A stretch of 64,000 nucleotides of DNA from Rhodospirillales bacterium (GTDB taxonomy: Bacteria > Pseudomonadota > Alphaproteobacteria > Rhodospirillales > Shumkoniaceae). Made by a program: the position numbers and the translations under genes. Each line of letters starts with the position of its first letter. The stretch's first letter is position 1. The stretch covers positions 1 through 64,000 of the forward strand of contig JAHDSF010000013.1 in NCBI GenBank assembly GCA_018432935.1. Direction: 5' to 3'. The notes below the pieces were generated by a model. It saw nothing but the letters and a program-made list of their open reading frames with translations, made no database searches and had not been told where the DNA came from. Below are positions 43,811 through 52,706 of this stretch, piece after piece.

Positions 43811-44092
43811 ATGCTGAACGTCAACGAGTATTTCGCAGGCAAGGTCAAGTCGATCGCCTTCCAGACGCGGACCTTGCCCGCGACCGTGGGCGTGATGGAG
43901 CCCGGCGAGTACGAGTTCGGCACCAGCAAGAAGGAAACCGTCACCGTCGTCAGCGGCGCGCTGACCGTCAAGCTGCCCGGCCGCGACGACTGGCAGACCT
44001 TCGCCCCCGGCGAGACCTTCGTCGTCGAGGCCGATCGCAAATTCCAGCTCGAGGTCGCCGAAGAGACGGCCTACCTGTGCACCTACGAGTAG
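43811..44092 (+). CDS. ppnP: Pyrimidine/purine nucleoside phosphorylase PpnP
   Basis: A 93-residue cupin of the PpnP (DUF1255) family, which phosphorolyses various nucleosides to base and ribose 1-phosphate. The full family pattern is visible: [42 protein letters not shown], and [18 protein letters not shown]. The ATG at 43811 is preferred over the GTG at 43808. It lies 32 nt after the sensor kinase gene and converges on the flavodoxin gene across a perfect hairpin. Confidence 0.93.
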   Translation: MLNVNEYFAGKVKSIAFQTRTLPATVGVMEPGEYEFGTSKKETVTVVSGALTVKLPGRDDWQTFAPGETFVVEADRKFQLEVAEETAYLCTYE

Positions 44093-44099
44093 CCGGGCG

Positions 44100-44120
44100 G
44101 TCGCAGAAAGGTTCTGCGAC
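44100..44120. terminator. Bidirectional hairpin terminator
   Basis: GTCGCAGAA (44100-44108) pairs perfectly over 9 bp with TTCTGCGAC (44112-44120) around a 3-nt loop, exactly between the converging ppnP and flavodoxin genes. Confidence 0.6.
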
Positions 44121-44696
44121 TCAGGCGTTCAGCCGCTTGAGCAGCCAGGCCATGTTCTCGCCGAGGTGCGCCATCGTCTGCAGGCCTTCGGCGTCGCCCT
44201 CGACCTCACCCTTGGCGCGGCCGATGCCGATGTTCCAGTAGGACGAGCCGGGCACCATCATGCCGTTGATCAGGAAGAAGTGGTTGATGGTATCGAAGGC
44301 GTGGATGGCGCCGGCACGCCTGACCGCGACGACGGCGGCGCCGACCTTGCGGGCCAGCAGGTTGCCGTTGGTGCGGCAGACAGTGCCGGCGCGGTCGATC
44401 AACGCTTTCAGCTCGGTCGAGACGTCGGTGAAGTAGGTCGGAGAGGCGAGAATGATGCCGTCCGCCTCCACCATCTTGGCAATGCAGGCGTTGACCACGT
44501 CGTCGCCGTTGGAGCACTCGCGGTTCTGCTTCTTCTGGCACACGTAGCACGCCTGGCAGCCGCGAATCGTCAGGCCGGCGAACTGGACCAGCTCGGTCTC
44601 GATTCCCTCCGCCTGCAGCGGTTCGAAAACCTTGCGCACCAGCATTGCGGTATTGCCGTCCTTGCGCGCGCTGCCGTTGAACGCCACGACCTTCAT
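44121..44696 (-). CDS. Flavodoxin-fold NAD(P)H-dependent FMN reductase-like protein
   Basis: A 191-residue flavodoxin-fold protein. The phosphate-binding loop NGSARKDGNTAML is at residues 6-18, ASPTYFTDVSTELKALIDR lines the flavin, and a cysteine cluster CQACYVCQKKQNREC lies near 50-64, as in iron-sulfur-flavoprotein-like reductases. It starts at ATG 44696 after GGGGAG. It is divergent from dgoK. The electron acceptor is unknown. Confidence 0.83.
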   Translation of the reverse strand: MKVVAFNGSARKDGNTAMLVRKVFEPLQAEGIETELVQFAGLTIRGCQACYVCQKKQNRECSNGDDVVNACIAKMVEADGIILASPTYFTDVSTELKALIDRAGTVCRTNGNLLARKVGAAVVAVRRAGAIHAFDTINHFFLINGMMVPGSSYWNIGIGRAKGEVEGDAEGLQTMAHLGENMAWLLKRLNA

Positions 44697-44836
44697 GATC
44701 TCCCCCCGGTGCAGTGAACATGACCCGGGCGCATGGTCGCCAAAGGCGGAAGCGAAATCCAGCTCAAACCGTTCTTGACAGCACCGGCCGGGGTGGTGTC
44801 GAACGTGACCCATCCTGTCTGCAAAGGGGAATTCCG

Positions 44837-45748
44837 ATGCCTCTCGGCAATCTGATCGCGGTGGACTGGGGCACGACCAATGCCCGCGCCTTCCGGCTCG
44901 ATGCGGGCGGCAGCGTCGTGGAGCGCCGCGAGGTGCAGCAGGGCATCATGAACGTGCCCGAGAAACGCTTCGACAAGGCGTTCCTGGCCATGCTCGGCGA
45001 GTGGTACCGGCCCGGCGTCGAGGTCCTGATGTCCGGCATGATCGGCAGCCGCCAGGGCTGGGTCGAGGCGCGCTACGCCGAATGTCCGGCCTCGGCCGGC
45101 GACCTTGCCGAAGGGCTGGCCTCGGTGCCCGAGTTCGGCAACGTCCGCATCGTTCCCGGGATCCACTACTGCTCCTCCCGGGGCCGCCACGACGTCATCC
45201 GCGGCGAAGAGGTGCAGATCTTCGGCGCTTTGCCCGAAGGCGATTCCGGGCGCCACGTTTTCTGCCTGCCCGGCACCCACTCGAAGTGGGCCCTGGTCGA
45301 GGACGGTCGGGTCGTCCGCTTCGCCACCGCGGTGACCGGCGAGGTCTTCCGGGCGGTCGAGAAACACACCATCCTGGGTGCGCTGCTGGCCGACCCGGAG
45401 CTCGACCCCGGCGAGGCGGGCCGCAACGGATTCCGGGAAGGGCTGGAAAGGGCTCGCGAGCCGGGAGGCGTTCTCAACCATCTGTTCAGCGCACGCGCCG
45501 ACGGGCTGTTCTCGGCCGTACCCGCGGCAGGACTGCGCGATTACCTGTCCGGCATCCTGATCGGCAACGAGCTCAAGGAGATGATCGCGCTCTACGAGGC
45601 TGACGAAGTCGCCGTGATCGGCGCCAAGGCGTTGAACGCCCGCTACCTCGAGGGTCTGGCGGCCTGGGGCGTCAAGGCCCACGGGCTCGACGTCGACACC
45701 GTCACGGTGCGCGGCCAGGTGCGGATCGCCCGCGCGCTGGGAATCTAG
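44837..45748 (+). CDS. dgoK: 2-dehydro-3-deoxygalactonokinase
   Basis: A 303-residue kinase of the DgoK family, which phosphorylates 2-keto-3-deoxygalactonate with ATP in the De Ley-Doudoroff galactonate route. Family features are the N-terminal AVDWGTTNARAFRLD, MSGMIGSRQGW, the catalytic LPGTHSKWALVEDG and the C-terminal IGAKALNARYLEGL. ATG 44837 follows AAGGGGA. The partner aldolase and galactonate dehydratase are not in the window, so the kinase is an orphan here and could act on another keto-deoxy acid. Confidence 0.9.
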   Translation: MPLGNLIAVDWGTTNARAFRLDAGGSVVERREVQQGIMNVPEKRFDKAFLAMLGEWYRPGVEVLMSGMIGSRQGWVEARYAECPASAGDLAEGLASVPEFGNVRIVPGIHYCSSRGRHDVIRGEEVQIFGALPEGDSGRHVFCLPGTHSKWALVEDGRVVRFATAVTGEVFRAVEKHTILGALLADPELDPGEAGRNGFREGLERAREPGGVLNHLFSARADGLFSAVPAAGLRDYLSGILIGNELKEMIALYEADEVAVIGAKALNARYLEGLAAWGVKAHGLDVDTVTVRGQVRIARALGI

Positions 45749-45782
45749 CACCCACGATCGTCGCAGCACGGATCGGATCGGT

Positions 45783-45820
45783 GCCGTCGCTCAACCGAGC
45801 GCGGCAGCGGCCTTTTTTTT
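45783..45820 (+). terminator. Rho-independent terminator of dgoK
   Basis: GCCG-T-CGCTC (45783-45792) pairs with GAGCG-CGGC (45797-45805) with one bulge around a 4-nt loop, and eight T residues follow at 45813-45820. It lies 35 nt after the dgoK stop. Confidence 0.75.
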
Positions 45821-47132
45821 ATTTCGCGAACAACTTGTCGGGAAGCCACAGGGCGATCTCGGGGAAGGCGGCAAGGATCACCGTTCCGGCGCACAGCAGC
45901 AGGAAGAAGGGGATGGTGGCGCGCACCGTGCGTTCGAAGCTTTGCCCCGTCAGGCCCTGGAGGATGTAGAGGTTGAGCCCCACCGGCGGCGTGATCGCGC
46001 TCATCTCGATCATGATGATCAGGTAGACGCCGTACCACACCGGATCGAACCCGGCATGAGTCACCAGCGGCAACACGATAGGCACCGTCATCACCGTCAT
46101 TGACGTCCCGTCGATGAACATGCCGAGCAGGATGTAGATGAGCGTCAGCATGAACAGCAACAGGTAAGGCGACAGGTTCCAGTTGGCGATCGCTTCGGAA
46201 ATCGCCGTCGGCAGGCTGAGATAGGCGATCGCCGCCGACAGCAGCGAGGACGCCGCGATGAGAATGCCAAGCATCGCCGAGATGCGTATTGTCGCGCCCA
46301 GAGAATCTCGCATCAGGGCCCATGAGAACTGGCCCGTGACGACGGTGATGACCACCGCCGTCAGAACCCCGACCGCCGCTGCTTCCGACGGCGTGGCGAG
46401 TCCGGAATAGATGGAGCCGAGCACGAGGGCCATCAGGATGCCGATCGGCAGCAGATTGCCGATGCTGGCCAGGATCTCGCGTGCCGTCACGACCGCTTCG
46501 TCGCGCGGCGCTGCCGCGGGCGAGCGCAGGCTGCGCAGACCGATGTAGCCGGAATAAAGAAGCGCCATCATCAGCCCGGGAAGGATGCCCGCGGCGAACA
46601 GTTTGGCGATCGAGACCTCGCCGATGACGCCGTAGATGATCATGGCGATCGACGGCGGGATGAGCAGACCGAAGGTGCCGGCGCCGGCCAGCGAACCGGA
46701 TGCCAGATCGGGGTCGTAGCCGCGTTTCTTGAGCTCGGGAATCGTGATCTTGCCGACCGTCGCGCAGGTGGCGGTGCTGGAGCCGCTGACCGCTGCGAAC
46801 AGTGCGCAGCCGAGGATGTTGGTGTGGAGAAGGCTGCCGGGGATCCGCTTGACCAGCGGCGCGAGGCCGCGAAACAGCCGCTGCGAGATGTCGGTGCGGA
46901 AGATGATGTCGCCCATCCAGATGAACATCGGGATCGCCGCCTGCTCCCACGACACCGCCTTCGACGAGATCACCTTGACGGCGATCAGGCCGATCCGCGT
47001 CGCGGAGAAGTCCAGCGCCAGCCAGAACGTGCCGAGGGCAGCGAGGAGCAGGCCGGCAAAGATCCACATGCCGGCGCCGAGGAACACCGTGATCAGCGCT
47101 AGGATGACCAGACCCGACGTCAACGTATCCAT
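45819..47132 (-). CDS. TRAP transporter large permease (DctM type)
   Basis: A 437-residue membrane protein with about 12 helices, the channel-forming subunit of a tripartite ATP-independent periplasmic transporter driven by sodium or proton gradients. Landmarks are the FLGAGMWIFAGLLLAALG start, the SGSSTATCATVGKITIPELKKRGYD motif and the C-terminal ITPPVGLNLYILQGLTG. It is the last gene of the dctP-dctQ-dctM set and converges on the dgoK terminator. Confidence 0.92.
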   Translation of the reverse strand: MDTLTSGLVILALITVFLGAGMWIFAGLLLAALGTFWLALDFSATRIGLIAVKVISSKAVSWEQAAIPMFIWMGDIIFRTDISQRLFRGLAPLVKRIPGSLLHTNILGCALFAAVSGSSTATCATVGKITIPELKKRGYDPDLASGSLAGAGTFGLLIPPSIAMIIYGVIGEVSIAKLFAAGILPGLMMALLYSGYIGLRSLRSPAAAPRDEAVVTAREILASIGNLLPIGILMALVLGSIYSGLATPSEAAAVGVLTAVVITVVTGQFSWALMRDSLGATIRISAMLGILIAASSLLSAAIAYLSLPTAISEAIANWNLSPYLLLFMLTLIYILLGMFIDGTSMTVMTVPIVLPLVTHAGFDPVWYGVYLIIMIEMSAITPPVGLNLYILQGLTGQSFERTVRATIPFFLLLCAGTVILAAFPEIALWLPDKLFAK

Positions 47133-47156
47133 CGGCAGTTCCTACCTTCCGGCCAC

Positions 47157-47708
47157 CTAGAGCACGAGCGTGGGCTCGTCGTCGAAGCGGGTCGTCAACA
47201 GAAGAAGCAGCCGCACAAGCAACTGAAGGAGCAGCAGCGACAGGCCGACGAAGAAGATGGCGTCGGGAATCCAGAGCGGGATCGGCAGGATGTGCTGCGT
47301 CGTGGTCCCACGGGCGAAATCGCGCGCCAGAACCTGCCATTCGTAAGACAACAGGAATCCGGTCGCCGCTGCGGCAGCAACCACTGCGAAGCCCTCGGCC
47401 CAGGGACGCATGCGTGGCGGAAGCCGCTGCGTCAGGACCGAGACCCGGATCATCGTTCCCTTTTCCAGGCCCCAGGCCATGGCCAGGAAGGTGATCGCCG
47501 CCACCCCGTGTCCCACCAGGACGTCGGTCATGTAGGTCGAGCGGGAGAAAAACCGCAGGCCGATCTCGAGGATGATCAGGCTGGTCATCGCCACCAGCAG
47601 CGCCGCAGCGACGATCGCGGCAAGGGCGTTGAGTCGGGACGATACTGCCGCGACCGCGCCCACCCACGGCGGCGGCTTCGATCCGTCCCGGCTTCCGACC
47701 CTTGCCAT
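47157..47708 (-). CDS. TRAP transporter small permease (DctQ type)
   Basis: A 183-residue four-helix membrane protein. It carries the DctQ patterns IILEIGLRFF near residue 50, AVAAITFLAMAWGLEKGTMIRVSV-like sequence and IPIPLWIPDAIFFVGLSLLLLQLLVRL near the C-terminus. It scaffolds the large permease. The start at 47708 is the first good ATG (MARVGSRDG) after the dctP-type gene. It lies 24 nt upstream of the large permease gene. Confidence 0.88.
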   Translation of the reverse strand: MARVGSRDGSKPPPWVGAVAAVSSRLNALAAIVAAALLVAMTSLIILEIGLRFFSRSTYMTDVLVGHGVAAITFLAMAWGLEKGTMIRVSVLTQRLPPRMRPWAEGFAVVAAAAATGFLLSYEWQVLARDFARGTTTQHILPIPLWIPDAIFFVGLSLLLLQLLVRLLLLLTTRFDDEPTLVL

Positions 47709-47776
47709 GACCGTGTCCTTCGCCCGGGGGAGGGCCGCCGGCGCCGACACGCGGACCCCGGCGGCAGCCGTTTCGA

Positions 47777-48790
47777 TCAGCGGGTGGCCTTGGCGATCTC
47801 GTCGAGAACCCGCTTGCCGCGGTCGCCGACCTTCGCCACCCACTCCTCCTTGACCGGCCTGGCCGCCTCGGAGAGCACCTGGAAGGCCTCCGGCGGCGGT
47901 TCCCGGGTGATCTTCATCCCGTGCGACTCCATCGCCTTGTAGCCCTTCTCGACCGACTCCGCCGTGGTCTTCCAGGCGTAGTCGTCCGCCTGCTCGGAAA
48001 TCTCCTCGAGCGCCTGACGAGCCTTCGGCGACAGCTTCATGTAGGCCTTCTTGTTCACATGCATCATGAACAGGGCCATCACATAGTTCATCGCCGTGTA
48101 GTCGCTCACGTAGTCCCAGACGCTGAGACGCATGCCACCGTCGGCCGAGGTCAACACGGCGTCGACCCCGCCGGTCGAAAGCTGCGGTACCAGATCGGAC
48201 CAGGCAATCTGCAGCGGCGCCGCGCCGGCCGCCTTGAAGGTCTTGGTGCCGATCGCGTCGTAGGTGCGGATGCGCAGCCCCTTCAGCGCCCCGGCCCCGT
48301 CGATGCGTTTCTTGGCGTGGATGCCGCTCGGCGCGTTGGGCATCGCCCACAACACGACCATGCCGTGGGCGTCGAAGATCTTGGCGAACTCCGGCTTGGC
48401 GATTTTCCACACCTTCCGCATGTCCGCCAGCGTCGGCACCAGGAACGGCAATGACGTCAGATCGAAGAAGGGATCGATGCCGCTCAGCTGCGAGGTGAGG
48501 GTGATCGCGCTTTCCACGAGCCCGTCCTCGACCGCGCTGAACTGGTCCACCGACTTGTAGCCCAATGCGCCGCCGCCGTGGTAGGTGATCTCAAGCTCGT
48601 CACCGATCCGCTTCTTCACCTCGTCGATGAAGTACCGGCAATCCATGCCGGTCAGGGAATTCGGATCGTATTCGTCGGCCAAACCCCAGCGCTGCGGCGC
48701 CGCATACGATACCGACGGCAGGACGGAAGCCGCGGAGGCCGCCGCAACCCCGGCCGACAACCGAAGGACGTTTCTTCTCGTCACGAGCAT
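47777..48790 (-). CDS. TRAP transporter substrate-binding protein (DctP type)
   Basis: A 337-residue periplasmic binding protein. The N-terminus MLVTRRNVLRLSAG has a twin-arginine-like motif and a signal ending near SYAA. The DctP/TAXI body shows EVKKRIGDELEITYHGGGALGYKS, KGLRIRTYDAIGTKTFKAAGA and the arginine-containing carboxylate-binding region. Most ligands are organic or sugar acids. The promoter at 48863-48891 and its operator are shared with the PfkB/SIS operon promoter, which ties this transporter to the glycated-compound genes. Confidence 0.9.
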   Translation of the reverse strand: MLVTRRNVLRLSAGVAAASAASVLPSVSYAAPQRWGLADEYDPNSLTGMDCRYFIDEVKKRIGDELEITYHGGGALGYKSVDQFSAVEDGLVESAITLTSQLSGIDPFFDLTSLPFLVPTLADMRKVWKIAKPEFAKIFDAHGMVVLWAMPNAPSGIHAKKRIDGAGALKGLRIRTYDAIGTKTFKAAGAAPLQIAWSDLVPQLSTGGVDAVLTSADGGMRLSVWDYVSDYTAMNYVMALFMMHVNKKAYMKLSPKARQALEEISEQADDYAWKTTAESVEKGYKAMESHGMKITREPPPEAFQVLSEAARPVKEEWVAKVGDRGKRVLDEIAKATR

Positions 48791-48862
48791 GGGAGTCCTC
48801 CCTCTGAACCGTTCTGAAGAAGTAGTCCGGCGCTGCCCCAGCGCACGTCGAGTTCGAGTCCT

Positions 48863-48903
48863 ACATTAGTCCACTAATTAGCCCAATTCAAGCATCTGGG
48901 TTA
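48863..48903 (-). promoter_or_regulatory. TRAP operon promoter with embedded dyad operator
   Basis: On the minus strand TTGAAT (48886-48891), a 17-nt spacer and TAATGT (48863-48868) form a promoter about 75 nt before the dctP-type start. The dyad TAGCCCAA-N9-CTGGGTTA (48879-48903) overlaps the -35 box; a further half-site-like TAGTCCAC lies at 48867-48874. The arrangement is the same as at 54634-54674. Confidence 0.6.
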
Positions 48904-48925
48904 GTCTGGCGAAGCACGACAGGCA

Positions 48926-50617
48926 TCACTGCCCCCGGTCCGGATTCCGGTAGTGCCTCCGGACATAGCTCTCGGAGAACTTCCCGTCCTTCAGGTCGGC
49001 CTCCACGGCGGCGGGCGGCCGCTGCGCCGGATCGCCGTACCCGCCCGATCCCGCCGTCTGCATGACGATGCGGTCCTCGGAGCTCACCCTGACACCCGGC
49101 ACTTTCGTCGGCAGCCGCTCTTCGCTGCCGTCCGGCTTGCGGATCGCGAAGCGGCCGCTTTCGCCCTCGCAACCGCCGAACAGCCCCCATGGCCGGTGCG
49201 TGAACCGCTCGCCGGTGCCGCCGAACGTGCATTCCGGCACCAAAGGCCTGATCACCCGCCGCAGCCCGCAGCCACCACGGAAGCGCCCGGCTCCGCCGGA
49301 GTCGTCGACGATGGCGTATTCCTCGACCAGCAGGGGAAACTCCCGTTCGATCGCCTCGATCGGCGTGTTGGCGGTATTGGTGCAGTGAACCTGCACGGCG
49401 TCCTTTCCGTCCTTGGTGGCGCGGCCGCCGAAACCGCCGCCCATCGTCTCGAAGAAGTAGAAGGAGCGCTTGGTCCGGGGGTCGGTGCCATAGATGTAGA
49501 TGCCGGTGTTCGAGCCGTTGGACGCGGCCACCACGCGCTCCGGCAAAACATCGGCCAGGGCGCCAAGGATGACGTCGACGATCCTCTGGCTGGTGTAGGA
49601 GCGGTTGGTCACCGCGGCCGGATAGTCGGGACGGACCAGCGACCCCTGCGGCGCCATGATCTCGATCGCGCTGAACAGGCCGTGGTTGTTGGGAATCTCG
49701 GGGTCGAACAGGCCCTTGAAGGCATAGATCACCATCGAGACCGTGTCCCCCCACGGGGAATTGACATTCCCCGGAGTCTGCGGCGCGGTGCCGGCGAAAT
49801 CGACCGTCAGCCGGTCCTCGGACTTGCGGATCGTCACCACCACCGGCAGGTCGCGGTTGGCCATTCCGTCGTCATCGAGGACGTCGCGGAAACTGTATTC
49901 CCCGGCCGGGATCAGTTCGAGCGCCCGCCGCATCCGCTCGCGGGTCCGGCCGATCAGCTCCTCGAAAGCCGCTTCGACGAAATCGACGCCGTAGCGGTTG
50001 CAGATCTCGACCAGCCGCTTGGTGCCCAGCGCCACCGCCGCGAACTGGGCGTAGTAGTCGCCCCGCCGCTCTTCGGCACCGCGCACGTTGAGCAGCATGA
50101 TCTCGAAGATGTCCCGGTTGATGGCGCCCCGGCTGAACAGCCGGATCATCGGGATGCGGAACCCTTCCTGGAAGATCTCGGTCAGGCCGCCACTGGCGCC
50201 GCCGACGCTGGAGCCGCCGATGTCGGCGTGATGGGCGGTGCAGCCGCTGAAGCCCACCAGCCTGCCGCTGTGAAACACCGGCGCAATGATGCAGATGTCG
50301 GGCAAGTGGCTGCCAGACGCCGCGTACGGGTCGTTGCCGGCGAACACGTCGCCCTCGTGGATGTCGTCGCCGAACTTCTCCACCAGCCTCGTGACGGTGC
50401 CGGAAATGGCGCCGACATGGAGCGGCAAGGACCGCTTCGCCTGCATGATCAGGCGCGCCTTGGCGTCGAACAGCGCCGTGGAGTGGTCGCACCTTTCCTT
50501 GATGTTGGTCGAATAGGCGCTTTTCTGGAGGGCGACGAACGTCTCGTCCGCCACCGAGCGCAGGGCGTTGGAAAGGATCTCGAGCGTGATGGGGTCGTGG
50601 GCGGCGGTCTTAGGCAT
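48926..50617 (-). CDS. Hydantoinase/oxoprolinase B-family subunit
   Basis: A 563-residue HyuB-family protein, the partner of the A subunit encoded upstream. Such pairs act as N-methylhydantoinases, 5-oxoprolinase-like enzymes or acetophenone carboxylases, cleaving or carboxylating with ATP. Family stretches are CDHSTALFDAKARLI, NDPYAASGSHLPDICI, DVILGALADVLPERVVA and the C-terminal glycine-rich GGFGGRATKDGKDA. It overlaps the A-subunit stop by 8 nt. The TRAP promoter lies between it and dctP. Confidence 0.88.
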   Translation of the reverse strand: MPKTAAHDPITLEILSNALRSVADETFVALQKSAYSTNIKERCDHSTALFDAKARLIMQAKRSLPLHVGAISGTVTRLVEKFGDDIHEGDVFAGNDPYAASGSHLPDICIIAPVFHSGRLVGFSGCTAHHADIGGSSVGGASGGLTEIFQEGFRIPMIRLFSRGAINRDIFEIMLLNVRGAEERRGDYYAQFAAVALGTKRLVEICNRYGVDFVEAAFEELIGRTRERMRRALELIPAGEYSFRDVLDDDGMANRDLPVVVTIRKSEDRLTVDFAGTAPQTPGNVNSPWGDTVSMVIYAFKGLFDPEIPNNHGLFSAIEIMAPQGSLVRPDYPAAVTNRSYTSQRIVDVILGALADVLPERVVAASNGSNTGIYIYGTDPRTKRSFYFFETMGGGFGGRATKDGKDAVQVHCTNTANTPIEAIEREFPLLVEEYAIVDDSGGAGRFRGGCGLRRVIRPLVPECTFGGTGERFTHRPWGLFGGCEGESGRFAIRKPDGSEERLPTKVPGVRVSSEDRIVMQTAGSGGYGDPAQRPPAAVEADLKDGKFSESYVRRHYRNPDRGQ

Positions 50618-52673
50618 GGCTCATCACCGTGACGAGGATGTTGCCGTAGGCGTCGATACGGGCGACGTCGCCGGGGAAGATGACGGTGGTGGCGTCCATC
50701 TGGTCGATGATCGCCGGCCCGCCGATGACGTCGCCGGGCTGCAGCTCCTCGCGGCTGAAAACGGGGGTATCCATCGCCTCCGCCGCGGAGAACCGGACCG
50801 GACGCCTCTGCTTCGCCGTCGGCGTCCTGGCCGCCGCAATCGGGCGTCTGGCCGGCCGCGGCGCGCCGAGCGACGCCCTGGCGGTGGCGCGGCAGCTGAC
50901 GATCTCGACCGGTGCCTCGCGATCGGCAAACCCATAGGCACGCTCGTGGGCGGCAAAGAAGCGTTCCAGCAGCACCGGCAGCGGCACGATCTCGATCTCG
51001 CCGTTGCCGGTGCCGGTGCCGACGTCGACGACAAGCTCGAAGTTCTGGCCCCTGAAGCGGGTGTCGAGCGAGAACTCGATCCGCCGCCGGGCCGGGTCCG
51101 TCTTCTCGCCCGCAAACCAGGCCGCGGCCTGGCGTTCCAGGGCCGAAAGCCGTTCGTGGAGGCTTTCCATCGTCTCTGCCGTACAGGGGAACACGCTGCT
51201 GAGAACGAAGTTCTCCTGCAGATCCGCGTCCGCCAGGCCCTGGGCGCAGACGATGCCGGGAGCCAGGGGAATGAGGATCTCCTTCATGCCGAGCGCCACC
51301 GCCACGTCCCGGGCGTGCAGGCCGCCGGCGCCGCCGAATGGCATCAGGGTGAAATCGCGGGGGTCGTGGCCCCGTTCCACCGATAGCATGCGGATGGCGC
51401 GGACCATGTTGACGACCATGACCTCGAGAAGGCCGATCGCCGCCTCCTCGACGGTCTTGCCCATCGGTTCGGCGACGGTGGCGATGGCGGCACGGGCGCG
51501 TTCCGGGTCCAGGCGCATGTGACCGCTGAGCAGGGTCTCGCTCAGCCGGCCGAGGACCAGGTTGGCGTCCGACACCGTGGGCAACGTGCCGCCGCGGCAG
51601 TAGCATGCCGGGCCGGGCTCGGCGCCGGCGCTCTGGGGACCGACCTTGAACAGGCCATCTGCGTCGAACCACGCGATCGAGCCACCGCCCGCCCCCACCG
51701 TCGTGATGTCGATCATCGGCAGCATGATCGGAAAGCCGTCCACGTCGCGGCCGTAGGTCAGCTCGGTCTTGAAGTCCCGAATGAGGGCTACGTCGGCGCT
51801 CGTGCCGCCGATGTCCAGCGTGATCACGTTCGGCCGCTCGGCCTCGCGGGCGATCTGGATGGCGCCGACCACCCCCGCCGCCGGCCCCGAGAGCGCCATC
51901 CGCACGGGGAAGGCGCGGGCGACGTCGGGCGACATCAGGCCGCCGCTCGACTGGTTGATGCCGACCAGGGCGCCTGGGACGGTCTGCCTGACCGTCTCGA
52001 GCAGCGACGACAGGTAGACCTCGAGGCGCGGCTGGAGGTAGGCGTTGACCACCGTGGTGGTGAAGCGTTCGAACTCTCGGAACTCCGGCTGTACCTCCGA
52101 CGACAGCGAGACCGCGACCCCCGGCAGGGCCCGGCGCAACGCCTCGGCCACCTCGCGCTCGTGGTCCGGGCGGAGATACGAGAACAGGAAACAGACCGCG
52201 ACCGCTTCGGTTCCGGATTCCCGGATCTGCCCGACGACGCGATCCAGATCTTCGCCATCCACGGGGGTGCGGACCGAGCCGTCCGCCATCGTGCGTTCGC
52301 CGATCTCGAAACGGTGGCGCCGGGGCACCAGGGGCTCGGGCTGGTCGAGTTGGAAGTCGTAGATCGCAGGGCGGATCTGGCGCCCGATCTCGAGCAGGTC
52401 GCGGAAGCCCCTGGTTGTCACCATCGAGACCGGCGCGCCGCGCCGCTGAATAAGCGTGTTGGTGGCCACGGTGCTGCCGTGGCACAGGCGTTCCACGTCG
52501 CCCAGCGGCACCTCGTGGGCGGCGCTCAGTTCCCTCAGGCCCGCGACCACCGCGTCGGTCGGATTGGACGGCGTCGACGGCCGCTTCCAATAGCGGATCC
52601 GGCCGGTCCTGCCGTCAAAGGCGAAAAAGTCCGTGAACGTCCCGCCTACGTCGACGCCGATCATCCAGCTCAT
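50610..52673 (-). CDS. Hydantoinase/oxoprolinase A-family subunit
   Basis: A 687-residue HyuA-family protein with the ASKHA-type ATPase fold. The N-terminal phosphate loop GVDVGGTFTDFFAFD is at residues 6-20; DIGGTSADVALI and GAGGGSIAWFDADG mark the second nucleotide segment, and LMPFGGAGGLHARDVA the third. ATP hydrolysis would drive opening of a cyclic amide such as 5-oxoproline or a hydantoin. It is coded 33 nt after the SIS-domain gene on the same strand. Pairing with Frl-like enzymes suggests a lactam form of a glycated amino acid as substrate; this is inference. Confidence 0.88.
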   Translation of the reverse strand: MSWMIGVDVGGTFTDFFAFDGRTGRIRYWKRPSTPSNPTDAVVAGLRELSAAHEVPLGDVERLCHGSTVATNTLIQRRGAPVSMVTTRGFRDLLEIGRQIRPAIYDFQLDQPEPLVPRRHRFEIGERTMADGSVRTPVDGEDLDRVVGQIRESGTEAVAVCFLFSYLRPDHEREVAEALRRALPGVAVSLSSEVQPEFREFERFTTTVVNAYLQPRLEVYLSSLLETVRQTVPGALVGINQSSGGLMSPDVARAFPVRMALSGPAAGVVGAIQIAREAERPNVITLDIGGTSADVALIRDFKTELTYGRDVDGFPIMLPMIDITTVGAGGGSIAWFDADGLFKVGPQSAGAEPGPACYCRGGTLPTVSDANLVLGRLSETLLSGHMRLDPERARAAIATVAEPMGKTVEEAAIGLLEVMVVNMVRAIRMLSVERGHDPRDFTLMPFGGAGGLHARDVAVALGMKEILIPLAPGIVCAQGLADADLQENFVLSSVFPCTAETMESLHERLSALERQAAAWFAGEKTDPARRRIEFSLDTRFRGQNFELVVDVGTGTGNGEIEIVPLPVLLERFFAAHERAYGFADREAPVEIVSCRATARASLGAPRPARRPIAAARTPTAKQRRPVRFSAAEAMDTPVFSREELQPGDVIGGPAIIDQMDATTVIFPGDVARIDAYGNILVTVMSHA

Positions 52674-52706
52674 CGGATCATTCCCTCGCCGCAGCCGCCC
52701 CGTCCG

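Noticed and set aside
44775..44803. TTGACA as a dgoK promoter
   Set aside because: A perfect -35 occurs at 44775-44780, but 15-18 nt further no acceptable -10 box was found.
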